NCBI GenBank assembly: GCA_018830415.1 | Contig: JAHJSJ010000079.1 | Location: 1 to 7,975 of the forward strand | Direction of reading: 5' to 3' | Origin: Alphaproteobacteria bacterium | GTDB taxonomy: Bacteria; Pseudomonadota; Alphaproteobacteria; Sphingomonadales; Sphingomonadaceae | Length of the DNA stretch: 7,975 nucleotides | Shown here: in pieces, positions 1-6,944 of the stretch | Layout of the letters: each line of letters opens with the position of its first letter | Numbering within the stretch: position 1 is the first letter of the stretch | Notes under the pieces: generated by a model | What the model saw: only the letters and a program-made list of their open reading frames with translations | What the model was told of the DNA's origin: nothing | Databases searched by the model: none | Program-made: the position numbers and the translations under genes

Positions 1-274
1 CATCATGCGCCTCGTCCCCGCTGGCGCGCACCCAGATGTGGCGCTGGCCGCCGAACAGCGAGGTGGAGCGCGCCTCGTCCCCCAGCAGCGCGGGATCGCG
101 TTTGAGATCGGCTCCGGTCAGTTCCACCCGGTCGCCCGCGTCGGGTAGCGCGGCGGCGATGCGATTGGCAGCCGCGCTTGCTCCGGCTTCATCGGGGCCG
201 CAGAAGAAGAACATCCGCGCCGCCTGCGTGCCGGGCGGCAGGCCGCGAGCGAAATCGCTGTTCTTGGCCTTCAC
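1..274 (-). CDS. holA: DNA polymerase III subunit delta, N-terminal part (cut by window edge)
   Basis: The delta subunit of the clamp loader opens the beta sliding clamp during replication. Only the first 91 codons are here and the gene continues beyond base 1. The reading starts at a GTG (274-272) and gives VKAKNSDFARGLPPG, followed by RMFFFCGPDEAGASAAANRI, the start typical of HolA in sphingomonads. There the FFFCGPDEAG stretch occupies the Walker-like region of the first domain. A later part reads ELTGADLKRDPALLGDEA. The GTG overlaps the TGA of lptE by four bases (GTGA), which supports both the start and translational coupling. The order leuS-lptE-holA is common in alphaproteobacteria and agrees with the call. 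Uncertainty comes mainly from the missing C-terminus. Confidence 0.88.
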   Translation of the reverse strand, partial: MKAKNSDFARGLPPGTQAARMFFFCGPDEAGASAAANRIAAALPDAGDRVELTGADLKRDPALLGDEARSTSLFGGQRHIWVRASGDEAHD

Positions 275-771
275 TGGCTCGCGGCGGCGCGATTGCGCAG
301 CGTCAGCGCAACCTGCGTCACGATCCGGTCAGCCACATCGACGGCAAGGTTTTCAAGCGCTTTCTGTTCGGCAGCGATGGTAGCATATTCAGAACTCACC
401 ACGTCGATCCCGGCATCCGATTCGGCGGTCGCATCAAGCAGCACCGTGTTCGAAGCCAGATCGATCAGTTGATAACGCGCGCGCAAAATCCGGCGTTCGC
501 GGCTGATCGTATCATCGTTGAGCACGCCCAATGCCTCAAGCGCATCGTCAAGCCGCACGTCAAGGCGGTAAGCAGGCGTGGTGTGCCCAGCCGCGCCCAG
601 CCGCTCTTCAAGCGCGTTCTTGACCAGCCACCCGTCGCGCCCGCCAATCGCGGGCACTTCAACCGCAGCGATCCCCTGCGCCACCGCGGCATTGCCCCCA
701 CCGGCATACATCGGCGACAGGCCGCAGGCGGTGAGTGCAAGGGCAGCAACAAGGGCGATAACAGCGCGCAT
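271..771 (-). CDS. lptE: LPS-assembly lipoprotein LptE
   Basis: LptE is an outer-membrane lipoprotein that plugs the LptD barrel and helps place lipopolysaccharide on the cell surface. The 166-residue product begins with a short basic and hydrophobic leader (MRAVIALVAALALTAC). It ends in a clear lipobox, L13-T14-A15-C16, so Cys16 should be the lipidated first residue of the mature protein. The next segment, GLSPMYAGGG, is typical of alphaproteobacterial LptE, as is the later stretch with NALEERLG and LTLRNRAAA at the end. The length fits the family. The ATG overlaps the leuS stop by one base (TGATG), and the stop overlaps the holA start, so the gene is embedded in the operon. The family is poorly conserved in sequence, and the call rests partly on gene order. 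Confidence 0.88.
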   Translation of the reverse strand: MRAVIALVAALALTACGLSPMYAGGGNAAVAQGIAAVEVPAIGGRDGWLVKNALEERLGAAGHTTPAYRLDVRLDDALEALGVLNDDTISRERRILRARYQLIDLASNTVLLDATAESDAGIDVVSSEYATIAAEQKALENLAVDVADRIVTQVALTLRNRAAASQ

Positions 772-3419
772 CAGGTGACGATATTGACCAAACGATCGGG
801 CACCACAATCACTTTGCGCACCGCCGCGCCATCAATCGAGCGTTGCAGATTGGCCGAGGCCAGCGCCAGCGCCTCCAGCGCGTCCTTCGACGCGCCCTTG
901 GGCGCGGTGATGGTATCGCGCAGCTTGCCCATGTGTTGCAGGGCGATGGTGACTTCGTCATCGACCAACAGAGCGGGATCGACTGCGGGCCACGGCGCAT
1001 CAGCGATCAGGCCTTCGCCGCCGATCTTCGCCCAGACTTCCTCGGCCAGGTGCGGCATCATCGGCGCGACCATGTGCACCAGCGCACGGATCGCGGCGGA
1101 GCGGCTGGCCGAGGGCGCGGATTTTTCAGCCGCGCCGGTCAGCTCGTAAATCCGCGCCACCGCCTTGTTGAAGCCCAACGCCTCGATATCGGCGGCGACC
1201 GCAGCGATGGTCTGATGGGTCTTGCGGTCGAGGCTCTTGTCCTCACCCACCGCGCCTGCGTCATAGGCGGAAAACAGCCGCCACAGCCGCTGGACGAAGC
1301 GCGAACAGCCTTCGATCCCGGCATCCGACCACGGCAGGTCGCGTTCGGGCGGGCTGTCCGACAGCATGAACCACCGCACCGCATCCGCGCCGTGACGGGC
1401 GATGATCGCATCGGGATCGACGACGTTCTTCTTCGACTTCGACATCTTGATGACGCGGCCGACATCGACCGGCGCGCTATCGGTAAGCAGCGTTGCGCCT
1501 TCCGACGTCCGGTCCACTTCCTCCGGCCCGAAGAACACCGGCACGCCGCGCGCTTCATCGACGCGGCTGTAGGTCTCGTGCGTCACCATCCCTTGCGTGA
1601 ACAGCGCGGCGAACGGCTCCTGCACCGTGATCTTGCCGATATGTGCCAAGGCCCGCGTCCAGAACCGCGCATAGAGCAGGTGCAAAATCGCGTGCTCCAC
1701 CCCGCCGATATAGTGCTGGACCGGCAGCCATTTGGCGACCTCTTCCGGGTCGAACGGACGATCCGCCGGCTGGCTGGCAAAGCGCAGGAAATACCACGAG
1801 CTATCAACGAAAGTATCGAGCGTATCGGTCTCGCGCCGCGCGCGCGCCCCGCACTTGGGGCAATCGACGTGCTTCCATGTCGGGTGGCGTTCGAGCGGGT
1901 TGCCGGGGATGTCGAAGCTGACATCTTCGGGCAGCACCACCGGCAATTGCGCCTTGGGCACCGGCACCACGCCGCAAGTCTCACAATGGATGAAGGGGAT
2001 TGGCGTGCCCCAGTACCGCTGGCGCGATACGCCCCAATCGCGCAGCCGCCACACGGTGCGCCCTTCGCCCCAGCCGTCCGCCTCGGCGCGGGAAATCACC
2101 GCCTGAATGGCATCGTCAACGCTCATGCCATTGAGGAAACCGGAATTGACGATCACCCCGTCTCCCGCCTCGGCCTCACCAGCAAACGGATCATCGGCGC
2201 GGGCCGGATCGGCGGCGACCACGCGGGTGATCGGCAACCCGTATTTGGTCGCGAATTCGAAATCGCGCTGGTCATGCCCCGGCACGCCCATCACCGCGCC
2301 GGTACCATATTCCATCAGCACGAAATTGGCGATGAACAGGGGCAGCGGCTCACCGGTGAAGGGGTGCTTCGCCGTCAGCGAGGTCAGATAGCCCAGCTTT
2401 TCCGCCGTCTCGACCTCTGCCGCCTTGGTCCCGCCGCGCTTGCACGCCTCGATGAAGGCGGCGACTTCGGGGTCATGCGCAAGGCTCTGCGCAATCGGGT
2501 GATCGGCGGCCACCGCGACAAAGCTGGCGCCGAAGATCGTATCGGGCCGGGTGGTGTAAACCGGCAGGCGCTGAAGACTCCCCTCCCCGTGGGGAGGGGT
2601 TGGGGGTGGGGGTACGGCATCAGCGGGCGTCGCACACCCATCCCCAACCCCTTCCCTCAAGGGAAGGGACTCTGACAGCTCAAACGAAAACTCCAGCCCT
2701 TGCGATTTGCCGATCCAGTTTTCCTGCATCAGCCGCACTTTTTCGGGCCAGTCTTCAAGGCTCCCCAGCCCGGCGAGCAGATCCTCGGCAAAATCGGTGA
2801 TTTTCAGGAACCACTGGTTCAATTTGCGCTTTTCGACCTCGGCGCCGCTGCGCCAGCCCTTGCCGTCGATCACCTGTTCGTTGGCGAGCACGGTCATGTC
2901 GACCGGGTCCCAGTTGACGGTCGATTCCTTGCGATAGACCAGCCCCGCTTCATACAGATCAACGAACAGCGCCTGTTCGTGGCCGTAATATTCGGGATCG
3001 CAGGTGGCAAATTCGCGCGTCCAGTCGAGCGCGAAGCCGATGCGCTGCAACTGCGATTTCATCTGCGCGATGTTCTGGCGCGTCCAGCCGCCGGGGTGAA
3101 CGCCCTTTTCCATCGCGGCGTTTTCGGCCGGCATCCCGAACGCATCCCACCCCATCGGGTGGAGCACTTCATACCCGCGCATCTTCTGATAGCGCGCCAG
3201 CACATCGCCCATCGTGTAATTGCGCACATGGCCCATGTGGATGCGCCCCGATGGATAGGGGAACATTTCAAGGATGTAGCTTTTGGGCTTTGTGCTGTCC
3301 GAATCGGCGGTGAACGTCTCTGCCGCTGCCCATGCGCGCTGCCAGCGTCCGTCGGCGGTGGACGGATCGAAACGCCCCCGGCCGTCAACGACGGACGGAT
3401 CAATACGAATGTCGGTCAT
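771..3419 (-). CDS. leuS: Leucyl-tRNA synthetase with an in-frame palindromic repeat insertion
   Basis: This class I aminoacyl-tRNA synthetase attaches leucine to tRNA-Leu in the cytoplasm. The 882-residue product has the HIGH-type motif HMGH at 61-64 in the catalytic fold. The CP1 editing domain carries TTRPDT (289-294) and GHDQRD (381-386), which are the threonine-rich loop and the conserved aspartate region that hydrolyse mischarged tRNA. CxxC pairs at 479-482 and 520-523 look like a zinc site. The KMSKS loop is at 658-662 and a helical anticodon-binding C-terminal part follows. Residues about 251-281 (SLPLREGVGDG...PTPPHGEGS) do not belong to the family. They are encoded by a palindromic repeat at the junction leading into the editing domain, and they explain why the protein is longer than usual. 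All catalytic motifs are intact, so the enzyme is probably functional. The ATG start lies 27 bases after the DUF3576 gene, with a purine-rich GGAAAG upstream as a possible ribosome binding site. Confidence 0.97.
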   Translation of the reverse strand: MTDIRIDPSVVDGRGRFDPSTADGRWQRAWAAAETFTADSDSTKPKSYILEMFPYPSGRIHMGHVRNYTMGDVLARYQKMRGYEVLHPMGWDAFGMPAENAAMEKGVHPGGWTRQNIAQMKSQLQRIGFALDWTREFATCDPEYYGHEQALFVDLYEAGLVYRKESTVNWDPVDMTVLANEQVIDGKGWRSGAEVEKRKLNQWFLKITDFAEDLLAGLGSLEDWPEKVRLMQENWIGKSQGLEFSFELSESLPLREGVGDGCATPADAVPPPPTPPHGEGSLQRLPVYTTRPDTIFGASFVAVAADHPIAQSLAHDPEVAAFIEACKRGGTKAAEVETAEKLGYLTSLTAKHPFTGEPLPLFIANFVLMEYGTGAVMGVPGHDQRDFEFATKYGLPITRVVAADPARADDPFAGEAEAGDGVIVNSGFLNGMSVDDAIQAVISRAEADGWGEGRTVWRLRDWGVSRQRYWGTPIPFIHCETCGVVPVPKAQLPVVLPEDVSFDIPGNPLERHPTWKHVDCPKCGARARRETDTLDTFVDSSWYFLRFASQPADRPFDPEEVAKWLPVQHYIGGVEHAILHLLYARFWTRALAHIGKITVQEPFAALFTQGMVTHETYSRVDEARGVPVFFGPEEVDRTSEGATLLTDSAPVDVGRVIKMSKSKKNVVDPDAIIARHGADAVRWFMLSDSPPERDLPWSDAGIEGCSRFVQRLWRLFSAYDAGAVGEDKSLDRKTHQTIAAVAADIEALGFNKAVARIYELTGAAEKSAPSASRSAAIRALVHMVAPMMPHLAEEVWAKIGGEGLIADAPWPAVDPALLVDDEVTIALQHMGKLRDTITAPKGASKDALEALALASANLQRSIDGAAVRKVIVVPDRLVNIVT
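2577..2669. repeat. Compound palindromic repeat (REP/RPE-like) inside leuS
   Basis: Three dyads sit together. The left hairpin is CCCCTCCCC (2580-2588), GT, then GGGGAGGGG (2591-2599). The right hairpin is CCCTTCCC (2649-2656), TCAA, then GGGAAGGG (2661-2668). The third is a long central stem pairing 2596-2610 with 2637-2651 (15 positions, one G-T wobble) around a 26-base loop. The central arms share 3-4 bases with each outer hairpin, so the fold resembles a three-way junction. On the leuS strand it is open and gives a Pro/Gly-rich peptide of about 31 residues. Short GC-rich palindromes of this CCCTCCCC...GGGGTTGGGG type are, to my knowledge, scattered through genomes of sphingomonads and other bacteria. 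No second copy is present in this window. Confidence 0.85.
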
Positions 3420-3446
3420 GCACGGCTTTCCGTCGGTAGGCGGGTC

Positions 3447-3917
3447 TCAGGAGGAAGCAAGCGCCTGTCGGCGCAAATCGCGGGCTTTGGTCAGGATGAT
3501 GTCTTCCAGCTTCTGCACGGTAGCGGCCTGCACCGGAGCTTCAACCCAGTTGCCCCCTTCGGAAACCTGACGGCTGGTTGCCACACGCAAGGCATCCGCA
3601 CGCAGATCCTGATCGAGGATCGTCACCGTCATCTTGACCCGTTCATTGGGGTTGGCCGGATTGGCATACCAATCGGTCACAATTACCCCGCCCGCGCTGT
3701 CCGCCTGCAGCAACGGTGCAAAGCTGACCGTTTCGAGCGCGGCGCGCCACAGATAGGCGTTGACCCCGATGGTGTTGATCTGCGCGGCCTGCAATTCGGT
3801 GCGCGGGCGATCATTGCCGCCGCACGCGGCCAGCGCAAACAGCGTCCCGCCAAGCAGCGCGGCGCGAATGGTGCGGCGTAAAGCCGGGCGGGAAAGGGCG
3901 GAGCGGGCGCGTGTCAC
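3447..3917 (-). CDS. DUF3576 family lipoprotein
   Basis: The 156-residue product is of unknown function but matches the pattern of DUF3576 proteins, which in alphaproteobacteria commonly lie just before leuS. An arginine-rich start and a hydrophobic segment (about 19-31) lead to a lipobox, L29-A30-A31-C32, so it should be a lipoprotein exported to the periplasm. Marker stretches are INTIGVNAYLWRAALETVSF, GGVIVTDWYANP and NERVKMTVTILDQDLRADAL. The start is a GTG at 3917-3915, with GAGGA about ten bases upstream. An ATG that overlaps this Shine-Dalgarno sequence is out of frame and stops at once. The gene is first in the operon and is followed after 27 bases by leuS. An envelope role together with LptE is possible but is only inferred from position. 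Confidence 0.87.
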   Translation of the reverse strand: MTRARSALSRPALRRTIRAALLGGTLFALAACGGNDRPRTELQAAQINTIGVNAYLWRAALETVSFAPLLQADSAGGVIVTDWYANPANPNERVKMTVTILDQDLRADALRVATSRQVSEGGNWVEAPVQAATVQKLEDIILTKARDLRRQALASS

Positions 3918-3952
3918 AGCCAGTATATCCTCATGATCTGTCGTGGTGACGC

Positions 3953-3980
3953 TCTATAACCCTCAACGCCTGCGCGGCAA
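3953..3980 (-). promoter_or_regulatory. Possible promoter of the DUF3576-leuS-lptE-holA operon
   Basis: On the minus strand TTGCCG (3980-3975) and TATAGA (3958-3953) are separated by 16 bases. They match the sigma-70 consensus at four of six positions each. The predicted transcript would start near 3946, about 30 bases before the GTG at 3917, and would include the GAGGA ribosome binding site. This is a visual match only. Confidence 0.35.
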
Positions 3981-4231
3981 GCATCATCCGCCGCAGACCA
4001 TCCGACAAAGGCGCAAGGCGGCTTTACCCGCGCTGAACCCGCGGCCCGGATCGCCTGCTGTGTGCATCGCGCCACAGTTTTCAGGTGAATCCGCCCCATT
4101 GCCGCAATATCATTGCAACATTGCCATGCCAGCCTATCACAACAGAACGTTCTCAATGCGACTCAGCTGCGGTTAATGTCAGCTATGGTCAGATGAGAGC
4201 TGGTTGGGGATTAAACGGGGTTCACAAGATC
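3981..4231. other. Divergent intergenic region without a clear gene
   Basis: This region separates the minus-strand operon from the plus-strand exported protein. Reading frames across it give low-complexity, non-protein-like translations, and I found no RNA gene. A weak promoter-like pair for the plus-strand gene is TTGCAA (4113-4118) and TATCAC (4135-4140), spaced by 16 bases. It would leave a leader of about 85 bases. The reading frame of the exported protein is open back to 4085, but that N-terminal extension would hide the signal peptide inside the protein and looks like leader DNA. Confidence 0.4.
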
Positions 4232-4990
4232 ATGACGACACGGCCAAACAGGACAGCAAAGGCACAGCATCCGCTGCTGCAATTTGCGCTGTGCGGCGTG
4301 CTGGCATTGGGCTTGCCGAGCGCCGGGCTGGCGCTCGCCGGATCGGGCGCCGAAGGCCGCGCCGCTTCGCTGGCGGCGATGGGCCTTGATGTGTTCACCC
4401 CGGCATCGGTCGATCCTGCCCTTGCCGCCCGCGTCGCTGAAAAAGCCCGGGCGCGCGGCATCCGCTTCACTCCCGCCAGCGCCACCCCGATCTCGGGCGA
4501 ACGCACGGTGACAGTCGCGGTGCGGGTGGATGATCAAAACGCGCAGGCTATTTCGGTACGCAAGGCGATTGATGCAACGCCGGGTCGCGGGACCGGGCTG
4601 ACCGGGCTCGATTCCAGCCGGTTCCAGCTGGGCGCAGCGCGCGGTTACAAAAGCTTTGCCCGCACGGTCGATCTGAGCGCGAATGTCAACAGCATGAGCT
4701 TGCCCGATCTGGCGCAGTTTGAACCGTCACGCCCCAAAGCGGATGAGAAGCCCAGCCGCCTGCAGCCGCGAATCGAACTGGAAGACCGCCCAATCGTGGG
4801 CCGTTCACCCAACACGCTCGATTCGATCGGCACGCAGACCGTGGATGTGGGTGGCAGCTTCAGCCTTTCGCCCAACCTCAACGTGACTGCTGGCGTGCGC
4901 TATTCGCAGCAACGCGAACGGCTCGATCCGCTGACCAATTCGGTGCAGGATAGCCAGGCGGTCTACGTCGGCACCCAGATCAAGTTCTGA
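4232..4990 (+). CDS. Exported protein of unknown function with outer-membrane-like C-terminus
   Basis: I do not recognise this family. From the chosen ATG the product is 252 residues. It has a basic N-terminus, a hydrophobic stretch (about 16-36, LLQFALCGVLALGLPSAGLA) and a plausible signal peptidase site after LALA (about 36). A region rich in Ala and Arg (41-80) and a short beta-like stretch (RTVTVAVRVDD, 91-101) follow. A Pro- and charge-rich linker (about 157-195) comes next. The end alternates residues like beta strands: VDVGGSFSLSP, LNVTAGVRYSQQ and AVYVGTQIKF. The final Phe and alternating pattern resemble the C-terminal signal of outer-membrane barrels, but there are only about three or four such strands, too few for a barrel by itself. 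No strong ribosome binding site is visible. An in-frame ATG at 4193 is the main alternative start. The gene stands alone, divergent from the leuS operon. Confidence 0.75.
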   Translation: MTTRPNRTAKAQHPLLQFALCGVLALGLPSAGLALAGSGAEGRAASLAAMGLDVFTPASVDPALAARVAEKARARGIRFTPASATPISGERTVTVAVRVDDQNAQAISVRKAIDATPGRGTGLTGLDSSRFQLGAARGYKSFARTVDLSANVNSMSLPDLAQFEPSRPKADEKPSRLQPRIELEDRPIVGRSPNTLDSIGTQTVDVGGSFSLSPNLNVTAGVRYSQQRERLDPLTNSVQDSQAVYVGTQIKF

Positions 4991-5004
4991 TCGGGTGCAA
5001 ATTG

Positions 5005-5025
5005 CTGGTCAGCGCGGCTGACTGG
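5005..5025 (+). terminator. Possible hairpin after the exported-protein gene
   Basis: GTCAGC (5008-5013), a GCG loop and GCTGAC (5017-5022) form a perfect six-base-pair stem that extends by wobble pairs to 5005-5025. It starts 15 bases after the stop codon, which suits a terminator. No run of T follows, so it would not be a standard rho-independent one. Confidence 0.3.
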
Positions 5026-5214
5026 TTCAGATCCTTTGCCAGACCTGCCCTTGCTGCGGCCAGATGCCAGTTAGACCGCTGCTTGACCGGGCCTTACCCC
5101 CTCTTGCCCCCCCCGTTTGACCCCGGATTTCGCGCATAGCTATTCCCCGCTTCCCCTTACGCTACGGCAACGCTAGATTGCTTGTCATAAGACTTGCAAA
5201 CAAGGGAGAATGCC

Positions 5215-5937
5215 ATGGGCCGGGTTGCCATCGTTACCGGAGGAACGCGCGGAATCGGGGCGGCGATCTGCAAACGCCTGCAACGCCAGGGCCATACGGT
5301 CATCGCCAATTACGCCGGGAATGAGGAAAAGGCCCGCGCCTTCACAGCGGAAACCGGCATCCCTGCCTACAAGTGGGACGTGGGCGATCACGAAGCGGCG
5401 ATGGCGGGCTGCGCCCAAGTTGCCGCCGATCACGGCCCGGTCGATATCGTCGTCAACAACGCCGGGATCACCCGCGACGGCACGCTTCACAGGATGAGCT
5501 TTGACGACTGGAACGATGTTATGCGCATCAACCTTGGCGGGTGCTTCAACATGGCCAAGGCGACCTTCCCCGGCATGCGCGAAAGGGGGTGGGGGCGGAT
5601 CGTCAACATCGGCTCGATCAACGGGCAGGCGGGGCAATACGGGCAGGTCAATTACGCTGCGGCGAAAAGCGGAATTCATGGCTTTACCAAAGCCTTGGCG
5701 CAGGAAGGCGCGAAGTTCGGGGTGACTGTCAACGCGATTGCTCCAGGCTATATCGACACCGATATGGTCGCCGCTGTGCCGCCTGCGGTGCTCGAAAAAA
5801 TCGTCGCGAAAATCCCGGTCGGTCGCCTCGGCATGGCCGAAGAAATCGCCCGCGGCGTGGCGTTTCTGACGAGCGAAAATGGCGGCTTCACGACCGGCTC
5901 GACAATGAGCATCAACGGCGGCCAGCATATGTATTGA
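5215..5937 (+). CDS. phaB: Acetoacetyl-CoA reductase (PhaB/PhbB, short-chain dehydrogenase)
   Basis: This NADPH-dependent reductase turns acetoacetyl-CoA into (R)-3-hydroxybutyryl-CoA, the monomer for polyhydroxyalkanoate storage polymer. The 240-residue cytoplasmic protein has the cofactor motif TGGTRGIG (8-15) and NNAG (81-84). The active-site set is Asn106, Ser134, Tyr147 and Lys151 (NYAAAKSG), followed by PG at 177-178. The stretch SINGQAGQYGQVNY and the C-terminal SINGGQHMY are characteristic of PhaB rather than FabG, its closest look-alike. The ATG at 5215 is chosen because AAGGGAG lies just upstream at proper distance and the protein then begins directly at the Rossmann strand. An in-frame TTG at 5194 would add seven residues and is unlikely. 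No phaA or phaC is next to it in this window, so it seems a solitary gene here. Confidence 0.93.
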   Translation: MGRVAIVTGGTRGIGAAICKRLQRQGHTVIANYAGNEEKARAFTAETGIPAYKWDVGDHEAAMAGCAQVAADHGPVDIVVNNAGITRDGTLHRMSFDDWNDVMRINLGGCFNMAKATFPGMRERGWGRIVNIGSINGQAGQYGQVNYAAAKSGIHGFTKALAQEGAKFGVTVNAIAPGYIDTDMVAAVPPAVLEKIVAKIPVGRLGMAEEIARGVAFLTSENGGFTTGSTMSINGGQHMY

Positions 5938-5980
5938 GGTGGGCAGGCGGGTTTGCCGTCGGCTCCCCGCCTCACCTCAA
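5934..5980. terminator. Shared dyad between two convergent genes
   Basis: TTGAGGTG (5934-5941) plus AGGCGGG (5945-5951) pair with CCCGCCT (5966-5972) plus CACCTCAA (5973-5980). This gives a 15-bp stem with a three-base bulge (GGC, 5942-5944) and a 14-base loop. The stem includes the TGA of phaB (5935-5937) and, on the other strand, the TGA of the DUF4019 gene (5979-5977). The position suggests a bidirectional terminator or RNA 3' end stabiliser. Neither side has a T run. Confidence 0.6.
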
Positions 5981-6744
5981 TCAAACACAACGCCCTCGAC
6001 CTTCCACGCGCCGGCCTCCCACGCCAACGACAGGCTCTCGGTCTGCGCGGTGCCATTGGCATAGCGTGAACGGAACTTGACCAGCCGGTAGCCTTCGGGC
6101 GGAGCGGGGACGTATTCGTTGGCGATCAGATCGCGGATCAACAGCTTGCCGAGCGGCGGGCGCACGCGCTCGGACACTTCGCTCCAAACCGCAAGCGTGT
6201 TGAGGCGGCGGAACTGCGCGCCAGTGACGGCGTAGCTTTCGGCCCAGCGCGATTCGTCGACCAGCATCAGGAAATCCTCGGCGGCACGCGCCGCGGCGCT
6301 GGCCGAAGGTTCGGCGGTGGCGCCGGCTGGCACCACAGGGGCAGAGGCAGGGGCAAGCAGCGACAGCGGTGAGGCGGGCATGAACAGGGCGGCGAGAATC
6401 AACGACATGGCAAGCACTCCGATCAAGGTAAGGGCGAGGCCGGGCCTCACCCACCGCCGGGTAGCGGATGCCGTTACTGGTGCATCGGGTGGGGTCGCCG
6501 AAGCATCCCCCAAAGACTTGTCCCCCAGCAATTCGGGGGTCTCGTCCTCTGCCGCCAGCAAGCGCCGCGCCGCTTCCCGGCTGCTGGTGACACCCAGCTT
6601 GCGCCGCGCATCGCGCAGCCGTTCGTTGACCGTGTGCACCGACAACCCCAATTCTCGCGCCGAGGATTTGGCATCATGCCCGCGCAGGATCAGCCGCAGG
6701 GTCTGGCGTTCCTTGTCGGTCAGCGTGTCGAGCGCGGTGGTCAT
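5977..6744 (-). CDS. LuxR-type HTH, single-TM, DUF4019 protein
   Basis: The product has 255 residues from the chosen ATG. An N-terminal LuxR/GerE-type helix-turn-helix spans about 7-63 (LTDKERQTLRLILRGHDAKS; recognition helix around SVHTVNERLRDARRKLGV). A polar linker (65-98) follows, then one transmembrane helix (about 102-122, LALTLIGVLAMSLILAALF) after a positively charged RRWVR. An Ala/Pro-rich segment (124-150) and a C-terminal DUF4019-like domain (about 152-255) complete it. That last domain shows FLMLVDESRWAESYAVTGAQ, FRRLNTLAVWSEVSERVRPP and the final WKVEGVVFD. Positive residues before the helix predict a cytoplasmic HTH and a periplasmic C-terminus. This architecture resembles a membrane-bound one-component regulator, but its target and signal are not known. 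The frame stays open upstream to 6918, yet that part is Pro-rich and not domain-like. No clear ribosome binding site precedes 6744, so the start is uncertain. Confidence 0.85.
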   Translation of the reverse strand: MTTALDTLTDKERQTLRLILRGHDAKSSARELGLSVHTVNERLRDARRKLGVTSSREAARRLLAAEDETPELLGDKSLGDASATPPDAPVTASATRRWVRPGLALTLIGVLAMSLILAALFMPASPLSLLAPASAPVVPAGATAEPSASAAARAAEDFLMLVDESRWAESYAVTGAQFRRLNTLAVWSEVSERVRPPLGKLLIRDLIANEYVPAPPEGYRLVKFRSRYANGTAQTESLSLAWEAGAWKVEGVVFD

Positions 6745-6865
6745 GCGGAGAGGTTTAGGGAGAGGGGCAAAGGCGGGCCACCCCGAATTTTTTGGATTGG
6801 CGCGCCGGTCGGGCAGCAGAGAAGACCAAATTCCCGAAAGGGGTGGCGGACACGGCCTTGGCGCA

Positions 6866-6904
6866 CCCGACATTGCTAAAACTTCTGTCGCAGGCAGTGT
6901 CGGG
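6866..6904. repeat. Inverted repeat upstream of the integrase
   Basis: CCCGACATTGC (6866-6876) pairs with GCAGTGTCGGG (6894-6904) over 11 positions with one wobble. The loop has 17 bases (6877-6893). The palindrome GGGACGTCCC (6902-6911) overlaps its right end. It could be a terminator, a recombinase site or an operator. There is no T run. Confidence 0.65.
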
Positions 6905-6944
6905 ACGTCCCTAACCACTCTGTAAAATCAGGGATTTGTCTTCT

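Noticed and set aside
2577..2669. CRISPR-like or terminator reading of the leuS palindromes
   Set aside because: There is one compound unit without spacers or regular repetition, and it lies inside an open coding frame, so neither a CRISPR array nor a working terminator is likely.
843..2675. Very long plus-strand reading frame opposite leuS (610 codons)
   Set aside because: It is the antisense shadow of leuS in GC-rich DNA. The translation is rich in Arg, His and Gln and has no recognisable domain, while the minus strand carries all LeuS motifs.
2700..3881. Plus-strand reading frame of 393 codons opposite leuS and the DUF3576 gene
   Set aside because: It spans two real genes on the other strand and the gap between them, and its translation is not protein-like.
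4085..4231. Upstream extension of the exported-protein reading frame
   Set aside because: The added 49 residues are Cys- and His-rich low-quality sequence and would bury the signal peptide. An internal ATG at 4232 gives a normal export signal.
5107..5114. Run of eight C as a possible phase-variable tract
   Set aside because: It lies in non-coding DNA about 100 bases before phaB and not within promoter-like spacing that I can support.
5185..5928. Minus-strand reading frame of 247 codons opposite phaB
   Set aside because: It is antisense to a gene with a complete set of short-chain dehydrogenase motifs, and the translation has no family features.
6745..6918. Upstream extension of the HTH/DUF4019 reading frame
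   Set aside because: The extra residues are Pro-rich and unlike any domain. The HTH begins properly just after the ATG at 6744.
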